DNA of 36,641 bases from Candidatus Woesearchaeota archaeon (lineage in GTDB: Archaea > Nanobdellota > Nanobdellia > Woesearchaeales > UBA10216), in contig JACPBX010000010.1 of NCBI GenBank assembly GCA_016180085.1, positions 1 to 36,641 on the forward strand. The letters are read 5' to 3'. The position numbers and the translations under genes were made by a program. Below are positions 8,436 through 16,550 of this stretch, one piece after another. The notes beneath the pieces are model-generated. The model saw nothing but the letters and a program-made list of their open reading frames with translations. It did not search any database and was not told the DNA's origin. Position 1 is the first letter of the stretch; every line of letters begins with the position of its first letter.

Positions 8436-9042
8436 GCTTTCTCCTCGCAGCAGTGTGGCTTTGGCCTTTTGCACCCTTCCACATCTTCAGAAGCCAGAAA
8501 TATACCAGCCCTACAAGGCCGAGCAGCAGTATTACGTACAAAATATTTGTCAAAGTCCAGTAGCCGCTGCCAATGCTGCTGTAGCCGGAACTTCCCATCA
8601 TTCCCTGCGTGTTTTGCCCGAAGCCCATTCCCTGCATCATCCTCATCATGGGCATCATCCTGCCTGCTACTGTGCCCGCCCCCATTATTCCGCCGCTGCC
8701 AATTGCCGTGCCTACGCCTGTGCCTGTGTCGCAGTACATCGCCTGTGCAAGGTTGATATGGAACTGGTCATGGTAAGGTGTGCCTTCCTCAATTCCCATC
8801 ATCCTGTGCATCACATCATGCGCATCGCCAGGATGCATCTGCTCCATCAGGTATTCGCCAATCGCTTCAAGCTGCTCGTTGCCAAGCTCGTCACAGCTTA
8901 CGCCGCTGTCAAAAAGCTCCTTGCCTATGGCAATCTCGCTTTCTTCGCTTCCGCCTTCATGCGCAATTGCGGCAGCCGCCATCACCAAAAATGCAACTGC
9001 AAAAAATACGATAAATATGCCAGAACAATTTGCTTTTTTCAT
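8425..9042 (-). CDS. Exported Met/His-rich membrane-anchored protein, possible metal binding
   Basis: Signal peptide; 'SCDELGNEQLEAIGEYLMEQMHPGDAHDVMHRMMG', 'GRMMPMMRMMQGMGFGQNTQGMMG', C-terminal TM. Confidence 0.7.
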   Translation of the reverse strand: MKKANCSGIFIVFFAVAFLVMAAAAIAHEGGSEESEIAIGKELFDSGVSCDELGNEQLEAIGEYLMEQMHPGDAHDVMHRMMGIEEGTPYHDQFHINLAQAMYCDTGTGVGTAIGSGGIMGAGTVAGRMMPMMRMMQGMGFGQNTQGMMGSSGYSSIGSGYWTLTNILYVILLLGLVGLVYFWLLKMWKGAKGQSHTAARRKHGK

Positions 9043-9069
9043 TGTTTCACCCTCAAAGTTTTATCCAAG

Positions 9070-9693
9070 CTAACATCCAAACTCCCCGCTAATCGGGCAA
9101 ACGGATGAAGCGTTAGCCTTCAATTTCGGAGTTCCAGGCTCTTTGCCTTTGCTTATGTAATCCTCAGCAATAGTGGTGTTCCACTCGTGCTCGTGGTTCC
9201 ACAGGTTCCAGAAGTGGCGCCATTCGTTCCAGCCAATTCCGAGATGCTTCACATAGATGCCGTTTTCAGCAAGCATCTTCCCAATCTTCCTGCCCGTCAT
9301 GCAGGGCATGCTGTAGCAGTAAACTATGATGTCCTTGTCCTTAGGCAACGCTGCAAACGCGGAAACTATCCTGTCAACGTCGCCGTAGGCTGCTGTGTTG
9401 CGGTCGCTGTATGCCGGAATGTTCACGGCGCCAACTATGTGCTCAGCCTCATATTCCTCTGCGCTGCGCAGGTCAACAAGGACATAGTCATCAACGCCCT
9501 TGTCCATCTTGCCCTTCAGGCTGTGAGGGCTGACGTGGACTGCGTTCTCTGCCAGATAAAAGCCCTTAATAAGCTCATCCTCGCTTGGTTCGGCCGGGCT
9601 TTGCACATTTAAGACCACAACTGCGGCTATTGCCCCGGATACTGCGCCTAATATTAGAGCCAGCATAAGCGTAACAGCTGCCGGTTTCATCAT
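9070..9693 (-). CDS. Exported/membrane-anchored rhodanese-domain protein ending in Cys
   Basis: N-terminal TM; 'YVLVDLRSAEEYEAEHIVGAVNIP...IIVYCYSMPCMTGRKIGKML'; C-terminus 'SSVCPISGEFGC'; ATGATG overlaps stop of OsmC gene. Confidence 0.85.
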   Translation of the reverse strand: MMKPAAVTLMLALILGAVSGAIAAVVVLNVQSPAEPSEDELIKGFYLAENAVHVSPHSLKGKMDKGVDDYVLVDLRSAEEYEAEHIVGAVNIPAYSDRNTAAYGDVDRIVSAFAALPKDKDIIVYCYSMPCMTGRKIGKMLAENGIYVKHLGIGWNEWRHFWNLWNHEHEWNTTIAEDYISKGKEPGTPKLKANASSVCPISGEFGC

Positions 9694-10247
9694 TGTGCCT
9701 CGCCTTGCGCCTCGTCTACGCTTTGGGATGCGTGCAGCTCTACACTGAGCTTTATCGGATGCGTCAGGCAATAGATGCCAGGGCACCTGCCAAGTGCAGC
9801 CTGTTCGATTTCCTTTATTTTATTTTTATCTGCGCCGCACTCCACTTCAACTGTTAACTTGGCAGATTCAACAATAGGCTCTTCGCCTAGCCCTAATGGC
9901 TTGCTCAAATTTACCTTATTTTCCGCAGCTACTTTTAGCTTGTTGAGAGGCACACCTTGCTCGGTAGCGATGTTTGCGAATGTCTGTGCAAAGCATGAGG
10001 CAAGCCCAAAGAGGCAGTATTGCACGGGATCTGGCTTAAGCGCGTGCCCACCCGTAAACGCCGGCCCGTCAGCCTCAACAAGTGTCTTGTGGTCTCCGTG
10101 CTGCAGCTCTGCACGAAACTGGGGTTTTCCGTTGCCAAAAACCCATTCGCCCTCGACCTTTTTTATTTTGACAGCCTTACTACTGTCTTTTTTCACTTCT
10201 TCAATAAAATCGGCTGCTTTCTCAACATCTATATTGTTCATGTTCAC
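9690..10247 (-). CDS. OsmC family protein
   Basis: 'PDPVQYCLFGLASCFAQTFANIATEQGV...CPGIYCLTHPIKLSVEL' OsmC pattern with both conserved Cys. Confidence 0.85.
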   Translation of the reverse strand: MNMNNIDVEKAADFIEEVKKDSSKAVKIKKVEGEWVFGNGKPQFRAELQHGDHKTLVEADGPAFTGGHALKPDPVQYCLFGLASCFAQTFANIATEQGVPLNKLKVAAENKVNLSKPLGLGEEPIVESAKLTVEVECGADKNKIKEIEQAALGRCPGIYCLTHPIKLSVELHASQSVDEAQGEAQ

Positions 10248-10278
10248 ACAACACCTGTCGCTTGCTGCCTCTTGCCTA

Positions 10279-10692
10279 TTATTCGCCAGATTGTTCGCCC
10301 GGTTCGTTCAGGCTGCACCCGCTTTTATCAGCAAGCTGCCCAAAGGTCATTTCCCCTCCAACCCTGCTCTTGTCAGAAAATTCCCAGGTTGGGTAGCCCT
10401 TTATGCCTGCCTCGCTGCAAACCTGAGTCTGGCCTGCGCGGTTTGGAAGGGAGCATTCAACATAATTGACATATTTCCAGCTGCTGCCAAACATTTCCTC
10501 CTGGTTTTGGCAGTGCGGGCACCAGTAAGCGCCGTACATCTTCACGCCGTTTTCGGTAAGGCACTTTGCAAAATCGTCATACTTCCCAGGCTCTTCGGTT
10601 TTCCCGCTTTTCTGCGCGTTTATTGCCATAGCAGCAGCGAAAGCCAAAACAGCGATTATGGCAAGCAGAATCACCTGACTTTTCTTTTTCAT
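10279..10692 (-). CDS. Membrane-anchored thioredoxin-like protein (WCPHC)
   Basis: 'NGVKMYGAYWCPHCQNQEEMFG...GIKGYPTWEF'; N-terminal TM. Confidence 0.9.
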   Translation of the reverse strand: MKKKSQVILLAIIAVLAFAAAMAINAQKSGKTEEPGKYDDFAKCLTENGVKMYGAYWCPHCQNQEEMFGSSWKYVNYVECSLPNRAGQTQVCSEAGIKGYPTWEFSDKSRVGGEMTFGQLADKSGCSLNEPGEQSGE

Positions 10693-10728
10693 GATTATGA
10701 CCTTCCCCTTATCGGTTTTTAAACTCTC

Positions 10729-11904
10729 TTACCGCTTTGCTTCTGCCTTAAGCTGCCTTTTCACAAAATAAAGCAGCAGCGCAGCAAAGGCCAAGAGCAC
10801 GGCTGCCGCAACAAAATTGAATTTTGCAGTGTTCTCAAGCACTGCATCGCTCAGCCTTTCGGTAAGGCCTGTTGTGCGGACCTGGTACTTGTGCGTTATG
10901 AACGCGAATATTGCAAGCGCTGCAAAGATTTCCACTACAGCGGCCAGTTTTCTGGCGTTGCTGCTTGCAATTAGCCTGGAAATAACAAACTTGTGCAAAA
11001 CCAGCGTGGCTGCACCAAGCACAGCTAGCAGGAAAATCATGCCGAGCAAATCAGCAGCTGTTATTATTGTTGTGCCCCTGCTTATTATGAACAGCGCGCC
11101 GAGAAAAATCAGGAGCAGCCCCGAGATGATGTTAGTGCTTGCCAGCAGCAGCTTCTTTTTCCCTACGTTCAGGGTTATTGCAAACCCCCTGATAAGCCTG
11201 CTCTCGGCAAGGTTAAACCTATCATACGCGAACGATACCGCGAAGAGAGGGATTGCCAGGCCAAGCGCGTAAAAGAACAGCAGCAGAGCGGTATAGGCGT
11301 AGTTGTTGAAAACAGCAGCCATTGTGAAAATTCCTGCAATAACAGGGCCTATGCAGGCAGACCAGCCAATCGCGAACAACGCCCCGAATATGAAAGTGCC
11401 CGGGGCATCCTTCGGCAGCCTGCCCCTGAGGTGGATAAACGAGAACCCTTTCCCGAAGAACATCATCACGCCCAGGGCTATCAGGATTATCCCTGATGCC
11501 TGAACCAGGACTGCTATGTCCTGCTGGAACGTCACAAATGAAACCCTGCCGAGCGCGGTTAATGCGATGCCGAGGGCAATGAACGCCAGCGAAAACCCGC
11601 CGAAAAACTCAAGCGTCGTGAGGGTGATGTTCCTGCGGCTTTTCGCTGTGTAAGCGAGGAATGCAGGAAGCAGGGCAACTGTGCACGGCGCAAGGAAGCT
11701 GAGGATGCCGCCGAGGAAAGCGATTAGGAAAGTAACGTTCCTAAGCGTTGACTCGGCCGTAAAGCGGTTGTAGTCCTGAAGCTTCTGCAGGATGTTCAGC
11801 TGCTTCTCAATGCCGCTATCTTCGGCATTTTGAGCGGCAGCATAACTTGCAGCAAGCAGCAGGAAAAGCAATAATGATGCGATGATGCGCAAGGCCGCTG
11901 CCAT
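10729..11904 (-). CDS. CcdA/DsbD-like transmembrane thiol-disulfide transporter
   Basis: 'FLAPCTVALLPAFLAY', 'GWSACIGPVIAGI', multi-TM. Confidence 0.85.
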   Translation of the reverse strand: MAAALRIIASLLLFLLLAASYAAAQNAEDSGIEKQLNILQKLQDYNRFTAESTLRNVTFLIAFLGGILSFLAPCTVALLPAFLAYTAKSRRNITLTTLEFFGGFSLAFIALGIALTALGRVSFVTFQQDIAVLVQASGIILIALGVMMFFGKGFSFIHLRGRLPKDAPGTFIFGALFAIGWSACIGPVIAGIFTMAAVFNNYAYTALLLFFYALGLAIPLFAVSFAYDRFNLAESRLIRGFAITLNVGKKKLLLASTNIISGLLLIFLGALFIISRGTTIITAADLLGMIFLLAVLGAATLVLHKFVISRLIASSNARKLAAVVEIFAALAIFAFITHKYQVRTTGLTERLSDAVLENTAKFNFVAAAVLLAFAALLLYFVKRQLKAEAKR

Positions 11905-11906
11905 TT

Positions 11907-12530
11907 TTACCCGAACACGATATTTATCTCATCGCCATCACGGGGCATGTAATGGTTAAACTCAGTGTTTTCAACGTCGTTGACGAACATCTTCACAGTG
12001 CCATCAGGGCCGTTGCAATAGTCAAGGATGCACTCGCTGCTGAACTTTTTCTTCCAGACATCACTGAAGAAGTAGCCGAGCTGCATGTTTTTAACCGTGG
12101 GAGCCTGAACCTCCCAGTGCAGGATGTTGTCAGTTGCATGCGTGTGGACAGGCTTATGAACAGAGCCTTCAAGCCCCAAATTCGTAGGGATGGTTACCGC
12201 CTTGCCTTTAATTAGTATAGTAACATGAGGGTGCCAGTGTATTGCTCCTTTCGGAATTTTCGCAGCAAAAGCCTTTTCATCAAAGCCATCGCTGCCGCCA
12301 CCGTCGGGCGTTATTAACGGCTTGTCACCATTGCCGCCCTTTCCAGCGAAAACAAAATAGCCGCCAATAACAATTAAAGCTATAACAGCTGCAACGATAA
12401 TTTTCTTGTTCAAGCCCTTTTTCTTCGGCGCTTCCTTTGGCTGCGCGGTGTGCTTTGCCTGCTTGTGCTGTTCCAGGCTTTCAGGGCTCTGGAATTCCTT
12501 ATTGCAACCGCTGCAGAGATGTTTTTCCAT
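11907..12530 (-). CDS. C2H2 zinc finger - TM - extracytoplasmic HxH domain fusion (paralogue 2)
   Basis: 'LCSGCNKEFQSPESLEQHKQAKH' then TM, then 'IHWHPHVTILIKGKAVTIPTNLGLEGSVHKPVHTHATDNILHWEV'. Confidence 0.8.
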   Translation of the reverse strand: MEKHLCSGCNKEFQSPESLEQHKQAKHTAQPKEAPKKKGLNKKIIVAAVIALIVIGGYFVFAGKGGNGDKPLITPDGGGSDGFDEKAFAAKIPKGAIHWHPHVTILIKGKAVTIPTNLGLEGSVHKPVHTHATDNILHWEVQAPTVKNMQLGYFFSDVWKKKFSSECILDYCNGPDGTVKMFVNDVENTEFNHYMPRDGDEINIVFG

Positions 12531-12573
12531 GTTTAAGACCTATATTAACCCGTATCAAGACAATTCAAGGCAG

Positions 12574-13335
12574 CTACCCCGCCCTTTCCCTGCAGTAGCT
12601 GACAATCTTTTCCTTTGCTGAATCCAGATGCCTTGACGTGCCCTGAACAGCTGCCGCGAAACTGTCGGCTTTCATTTCATCCTCGCTTACCCTGCTGCTG
12701 TCAGGAAAATTTGCAAGCGCATAGAATGGCGAAAGCAGCCTTGCCACATAGCCCGATAGCTTGAGAACCGAAGCCCTGCCCTTTATGTGGGCAAGCTCAT
12801 GAAGCACAATCGCCTCAATCTCCTTTTTCCAAAGAATGTCAAACAGGCCTGCAGAAAGGAAAATCCTTGGCGTGAACAGCGAAAAAGAGAAGGCAACAGG
12901 CGTTGCAGTGTTAAGGATGTACAGCTTTGGCTGCCTTATCGCCAGCCCGCCAGAGTGCCTTTGCACAAGCCTGTTCCAGTGGCTGCCTTGCAGGAGGGAT
13001 GCCTTTCGGGACTGCCTTTTTACAAAGACAATCGGGGCAACCGCAAGGGCTATGACCATCGCAATGACTGCCGTGAGCCCAAGCATCGTCAGTATTGCCT
13101 TCGCCTGGTCACAGCCGGAAAAGTAGCTCTGGCACCCCCTGAAGAAGATGAAGAACAGGAACGGAAACACGAAGGCAAAAACGTGGATGTACAGAAGCGT
13201 AAGGCGCTTCTTCGTGTCAGCGGTTTTGAGCCTTCTCAGCATGACAAGCGCAGCAATCGCTATCGCAAACGACAGGATAACTATGCCCGATTTCAGAGGG
13301 CTCATGAAAAATGCCAGCGTACATTCAGTGCACAT
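12574..13335 (-). CDS. M56/M48-like membrane metalloprotease (BlaR1-type protease domain, no obvious sensor domain)
   Basis: 'IEAIVLHELAHIKGRASVLKL', TM helices; downstream of blaI-like gene. Confidence 0.8.
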   Translation of the reverse strand: MCTECTLAFFMSPLKSGIVILSFAIAIAALVMLRRLKTADTKKRLTLLYIHVFAFVFPFLFFIFFRGCQSYFSGCDQAKAILTMLGLTAVIAMVIALAVAPIVFVKRQSRKASLLQGSHWNRLVQRHSGGLAIRQPKLYILNTATPVAFSFSLFTPRIFLSAGLFDILWKKEIEAIVLHELAHIKGRASVLKLSGYVARLLSPFYALANFPDSSRVSEDEMKADSFAAAVQGTSRHLDSAKEKIVSYCRERAG

Positions 13336-13405
13336 TCAGCCTGCCTCACTAAAAGCTAAACAACTGCCCCCTTTTAATTTTTGCCATTTTCCGGCTTTAT
13401 CTGCC

Positions 13406-13756
13406 TTATTTTTTTCCCTTTACAAAACGCTCGTTAAAGTAGCTGATGGCAACATTGCCAAACTTCTCAATCAGCCTGTTAACAGTCTCATCAACGACAG
13501 ACAGCTCAAACTGCTTCCTGTCCTTCTTCGGGAAGTAGACATACCTTAAGCCTCCCCTCGCTGTTTCAATCCTCCTGTCAACAACGCCTTTTTCGAAGAG
13601 CCTGTCAAGAATCACAGCTACGCTTGTCAGGGCAACCTTCCTGCCCTTCTTCAGCTTCTGGTAAATCTCCCTAACCCTCAGCGCCCTGTCAGGCCAAAGC
13701 ACAACCAGCACATCGTTCTCAAGGGGGCTGAGCACTGAACTGAACATGCGCTTCAT
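13406..13756 (-). CDS. BlaI/MecI/CopY family transcriptional repressor
   Basis: 'SPLENDVLVVLWPDRALRVREIYQKLKKGRKVALTSVAVILDRLFEKGVVDR'. Confidence 0.85.
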   Translation of the reverse strand: MKRMFSSVLSPLENDVLVVLWPDRALRVREIYQKLKKGRKVALTSVAVILDRLFEKGVVDRRIETARGGLRYVYFPKKDRKQFELSVVDETVNRLIEKFGNVAISYFNERFVKGKK

Positions 13757-13798
13757 GCCAGAACCGGTTCTTTAGCAAGTATAAATATTTTTCTAATA

Positions 13799-13814
13799 TT
13801 GTAAAGCTTTACAA
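13799..13814. promoter_or_regulatory. Perfect 16-bp palindrome TTGTAAAGCTTTACAA, putative BlaI operator between divergent promoters
   Basis: Lies between a minus-strand TATA-like region (~13781-13790) and a plus-strand ATTTAAATAT (~13821-13830). Confidence 0.65.
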
Positions 13815-13870
13815 CAAAAGATTTAAATATGTGCTGTATTACAAAAGTTGCAAAGGTTGTTAAAGCTAAA

Positions 13871-14554
13871 ATGGTTCTCAAAAAAGACAACAACGCCAAG
13901 CTTCTTGTTCTGGTTGCTGTAGCTGCAGTTGTGCTGCTGCTAAACCAGTGGCAGATAATGGCCATTTCCGACCTGACAGGAGGCAGCGGAGGGTCCTCAA
14001 AAGGGACAAAACTCAACGTCAAGCTGTCAGGCGATGTTGTGCAGGACGCAATAAAGGCAGTAGTCCCAACCGGCACTCCGCTGTATGGCGCAGAACTTGG
14101 CGTGAGCTTTGATGACCCAATAAACAGCCTGAACATACTTGCCAAGCTCGACAGGCAGGTGCCAACCAACACCCTGGCAGAAGCGGAAAAAGCAAGGTTC
14201 ATCAATGTTGGAACAAGAATCAGCTGCGAGTTCTGCTGCGGCGCGCCATCCGTGGTTGACCAAAGTGGAAGAGACCTCTGCGGCTGCTCCCACGCTGCAT
14301 CGTTCAAGGGCCTTTCAAAATACCTTATTAAAAACCATCCGGGCGAGTGGAGTGATGACGAGATACTGCTTGAGCTGACAAAGTGGAAGGCGTTATATTA
14401 TCCCAAGAACATGGTCGAGAAGGCTGTAGCTGCACTGGAGAATGGCATGGAGCTCACGCCTGCAGTGCTTAACGACAGGGATTTGCTCAAGAAAATATCA
14501 GCAGGCGACACAACAAGCATCGGAGATCTCCCGTCAATGGTCGGCGGATGCTAA
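13871..14554 (+). CDS. Membrane-anchored Cys-rich protein with CEFCCG/CGC motifs and C-terminal LPSMVGGC
   Basis: N-term TM 'AKLLVLVAVAAVVLLLNQ'; 'ISCEFCCGAPSVVDQSGRDLCGCSHAASFKGLSKYLI'; ends 'SIGDLPSMVGGC'. Confidence 0.75.
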   Translation: MVLKKDNNAKLLVLVAVAAVVLLLNQWQIMAISDLTGGSGGSSKGTKLNVKLSGDVVQDAIKAVVPTGTPLYGAELGVSFDDPINSLNILAKLDRQVPTNTLAEAEKARFINVGTRISCEFCCGAPSVVDQSGRDLCGCSHAASFKGLSKYLIKNHPGEWSDDEILLELTKWKALYYPKNMVEKAVAALENGMELTPAVLNDRDLLKKISAGDTTSIGDLPSMVGGC

Positions 14555-14641
14555 GTTAGAGTGTAGGTAAAAAATCATATTCGTTGTGGCTGCTGCGGCT
14601 GCAGCGGCGAAATGAAAGCGATCATGAATGAGGTGGTAAAG

Positions 14642-14881
14642 ATGGTTGAAGCAAGCAAGATTTTGCCGGCAGTGCTGATTGCCTTAGTCCTGGTTTCTGC
14701 GGTGCAGGCGTTCCAGCTGAATTCCCTGAAGGAAAAGGTTGAGTCAGGCCAGTTTTCGGCTTCGGGAAGCTCAAAAGGGCCCGCCACCGGAGGCAGCACC
14801 GGCAGTGCAGTGGCTAGTTCTGGAAGCACAGGCGCAACCAGCAGCATCGCAGACCTTCCGCAAATGGTTGGCGGGTGCTGA
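14642..14881 (+). CDS. Small TM-linker protein ending in LPQMVGGC
   Basis: 'SKILPAVLIALVLVSAVQAF' TM, Ser/Gly/Thr linker, 'SIADLPQMVGGC' end; GAGGTGG upstream of ATG 14642. Confidence 0.75.
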   Translation: MVEASKILPAVLIALVLVSAVQAFQLNSLKEKVESGQFSASGSSKGPATGGSTGSAVASSGSTGATSSIADLPQMVGGC

Positions 14882-14927
14882 AGGCAGAAATGGCTAAGAG
14901 GCTAAAAGGTGTTGGGAGGTTCCTGGA

Positions 14928-16172
14928 ATGACAGAACAAAAAAAGGCCAATGAGCATCATGCCAAGCATCACGCAGGAGAGCATTCAGGCAAGCAGCAGC
15001 ACCACCACGAAAAAGAACAAAAAGAAATTAGGATAACGCTTCCTGAAATCAAGGGCTTAAACCTGTCGGCAATTGCAACTGTCTCAGCTGTCGCCCTGCT
15101 CGTGATTGTCGTTTTCCAGGCATTCCAGGCCTTTACCCTTTCGCAAAAGCTTAATGCACTGGCGGCAGAAGCGCAGGAGCTTAACAGGCTGCCGGCAGTG
15201 CAGCTGACTGCGATTAGCGTGGAATCCTCAGTTGACTGCGAGCAGTGCACGCAGGTTGATGCCCTGATAAGCGAAGTGGAAAAGGCAAGAGCCAACATAA
15301 CGGCATCAACAGTTCTAAAAGTCAATGATGCCAGATCGCAGGAGCTAATCGACAAATACGACATTGCACGCCTGCCTGCAGTAATAATAACAGGCGAGAT
15401 TGACAAGGTAGCTATCACAGGCTTCACAAAAGTCAACGACGCACTTATATCGCAGACCCCGCCGCCTTACGTGATCCCAACAGGAAAAATCAGAGGGCTT
15501 GTGAGCCTGACATATGTGAATGTTTCCAGCTGCAGTGAGTGCCCTGACCTAATGGGTGTTGTGCAGCAGCTAAGGGCACAAATCAAAGTAGCAGACTTCA
15601 AGGCGGTTGACAAAGACAGCGAGGAAGGCAAAAAGCTTGTTGCGGAGTATGAAATGACAAGGCTGCCGGGAATCCTCCTTTCAAGCGACATCAACGAATA
15701 CTCACTGGCAGACCAGCTTGCACAGGTTGGCACTGTTAAGAAGGACGGGTTCATAGCGCTGGGCTCAAATGCCCCGTACCTGAACGTTTCTACAGGAAAG
15801 ATTACAGGCATTACGCAGCTCATACTGCTCAACGACAGCAGCTGCACTGGCTGCTATGATGTCACGATGCACGTTCCGATAGTGAGGAGATTCCAGGTAA
15901 ACCCTGCAACAATAAAAGTGACTGATGCTGCAAGCGCGGAGGGCAAAGAGCTAATCTCCAAATACAAAATAACAGCTGTGCCAACCATCCTGGTAACGGG
16001 CGATGTTTCGCCCTACGAGCAGCTTCTTGGCATCTGGCCAACTGTTGGGACAACAGAAAAGGATGGCGCATTGGTCTTCAGGACCATGAGCGCAATCTCC
16101 GGAAGCCCCTATAAGGACCTGCAGACAGGAAAGTTAGAATCAAACCTGCCACAGCAAACACAGCAGCAGTAG
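14928..16172 (+). CDS. Membrane-anchored protein with three tandem thioredoxin-like domains and a His-rich N-terminus
   Basis: Three repeats with CEQC, CSEC, CTGC, each followed by 'KYxIxxLP'-type cis-Pro segments (RLPAVIITG, RLPGILLSS, AVPTILVTG); N-term 'HHAKHHAGEHSGKQQHHH' then TM. Confidence 0.8.
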   Translation: MTEQKKANEHHAKHHAGEHSGKQQHHHEKEQKEIRITLPEIKGLNLSAIATVSAVALLVIVVFQAFQAFTLSQKLNALAAEAQELNRLPAVQLTAISVESSVDCEQCTQVDALISEVEKARANITASTVLKVNDARSQELIDKYDIARLPAVIITGEIDKVAITGFTKVNDALISQTPPPYVIPTGKIRGLVSLTYVNVSSCSECPDLMGVVQQLRAQIKVADFKAVDKDSEEGKKLVAEYEMTRLPGILLSSDINEYSLADQLAQVGTVKKDGFIALGSNAPYLNVSTGKITGITQLILLNDSSCTGCYDVTMHVPIVRRFQVNPATIKVTDAASAEGKELISKYKITAVPTILVTGDVSPYEQLLGIWPTVGTTEKDGALVFRTMSAISGSPYKDLQTGKLESNLPQQTQQQ

Positions 16173-16185
16173 CGTTTTAAAAGTG

Positions 16186-16297
16186 CGCCGGGAGCGGGAA
16201 CTTCACTTGCCTAGGACAGGTTTTGAACCCGCATGACTATGGTGTACAGTCACTCGCTTAGGAGGCGAGCGCGCATACCAGCTTGCGCCTTCCCGGC
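16186..16297 (-). tRNA. tRNA-Arg(CCT), 22-nt intron at 59/60 (16200-16221) and 20-nt variable region (16233-16252)
   Basis: Acceptor GCCGGGA/TCCCGGC; D arm GCGC-AAGCTGGTAT-GCGC; anticodon arm CTCGC-CTCCTAA-GCGAG; T stem GCGGG/CCCGC; removing ACCTGTCCTAGGCAAGTGAAGT gives T-loop TTCAAAT; 4-bp TTCA/TGAA helix with 3-nt bulges AAA and GTT. Confidence 0.88.
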
Positions 16298-16496
16298 ACG
16301 CTAACTAAAGAATAAATCTTTTTCATATGCCTTTCGGCCATTTTTCCAAAAATCTTTCGATGTTCTCACTAAATATTTTGCCTTTGCTGCAAACGCTTCA
16401 AGTTTTAGGGAATTTTTTGAAAAGTTTTCAAGAACTCCGAAAATAATTTTTAACAATTTTAGTAAAGTTTATTAAGTAGTTAGCATCTTATCTGCT

Positions 16497-16550
16497 AAGA
16501 CCGTGGTGTACAGGTAAGCGCATGCTATTTGCGCTATTTTTTCTTTTTTT
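16497..16550 (+). ncRNA. Candidate small RNA with promoter and T-rich end
   Basis: TTTATTAA (16468-16475) ~25 nt upstream; AAGACCGTGGTGTACAGGTAAGCGCATGCTATTTGCGC with hairpin GCGCA-TGCTATT-TGCGC followed by TATTTTTTCTTTTTTT. Confidence 0.4.

Noticed and set aside
16233-16252. Second canonical BHB intron in tRNA-Arg variable region
   Set aside because: Tried the cut positions I could; none gave the 3-nt bulge/4-bp helix/3-nt bulge pattern with a normal 5-nt variable loop, so reported only as an extension.
16301-16456. 51-aa minus-strand ORF (TTG start) ...LEAFAAKAKYLVRTSKDFWKNGRKAYEKDLFFS
   Set aside because: Overlaps the tRNA-Arg promoter, lacks an evident SD, lies in AT-rich intergenic DNA; amino-acid content alone is not enough.
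16497-16550. 5' half of a split tRNA
   Set aside because: D-arm-like motif present, but no matching 3' half (CGGTCTT acceptor after a T arm) found in the window and no standard anticodon stem.
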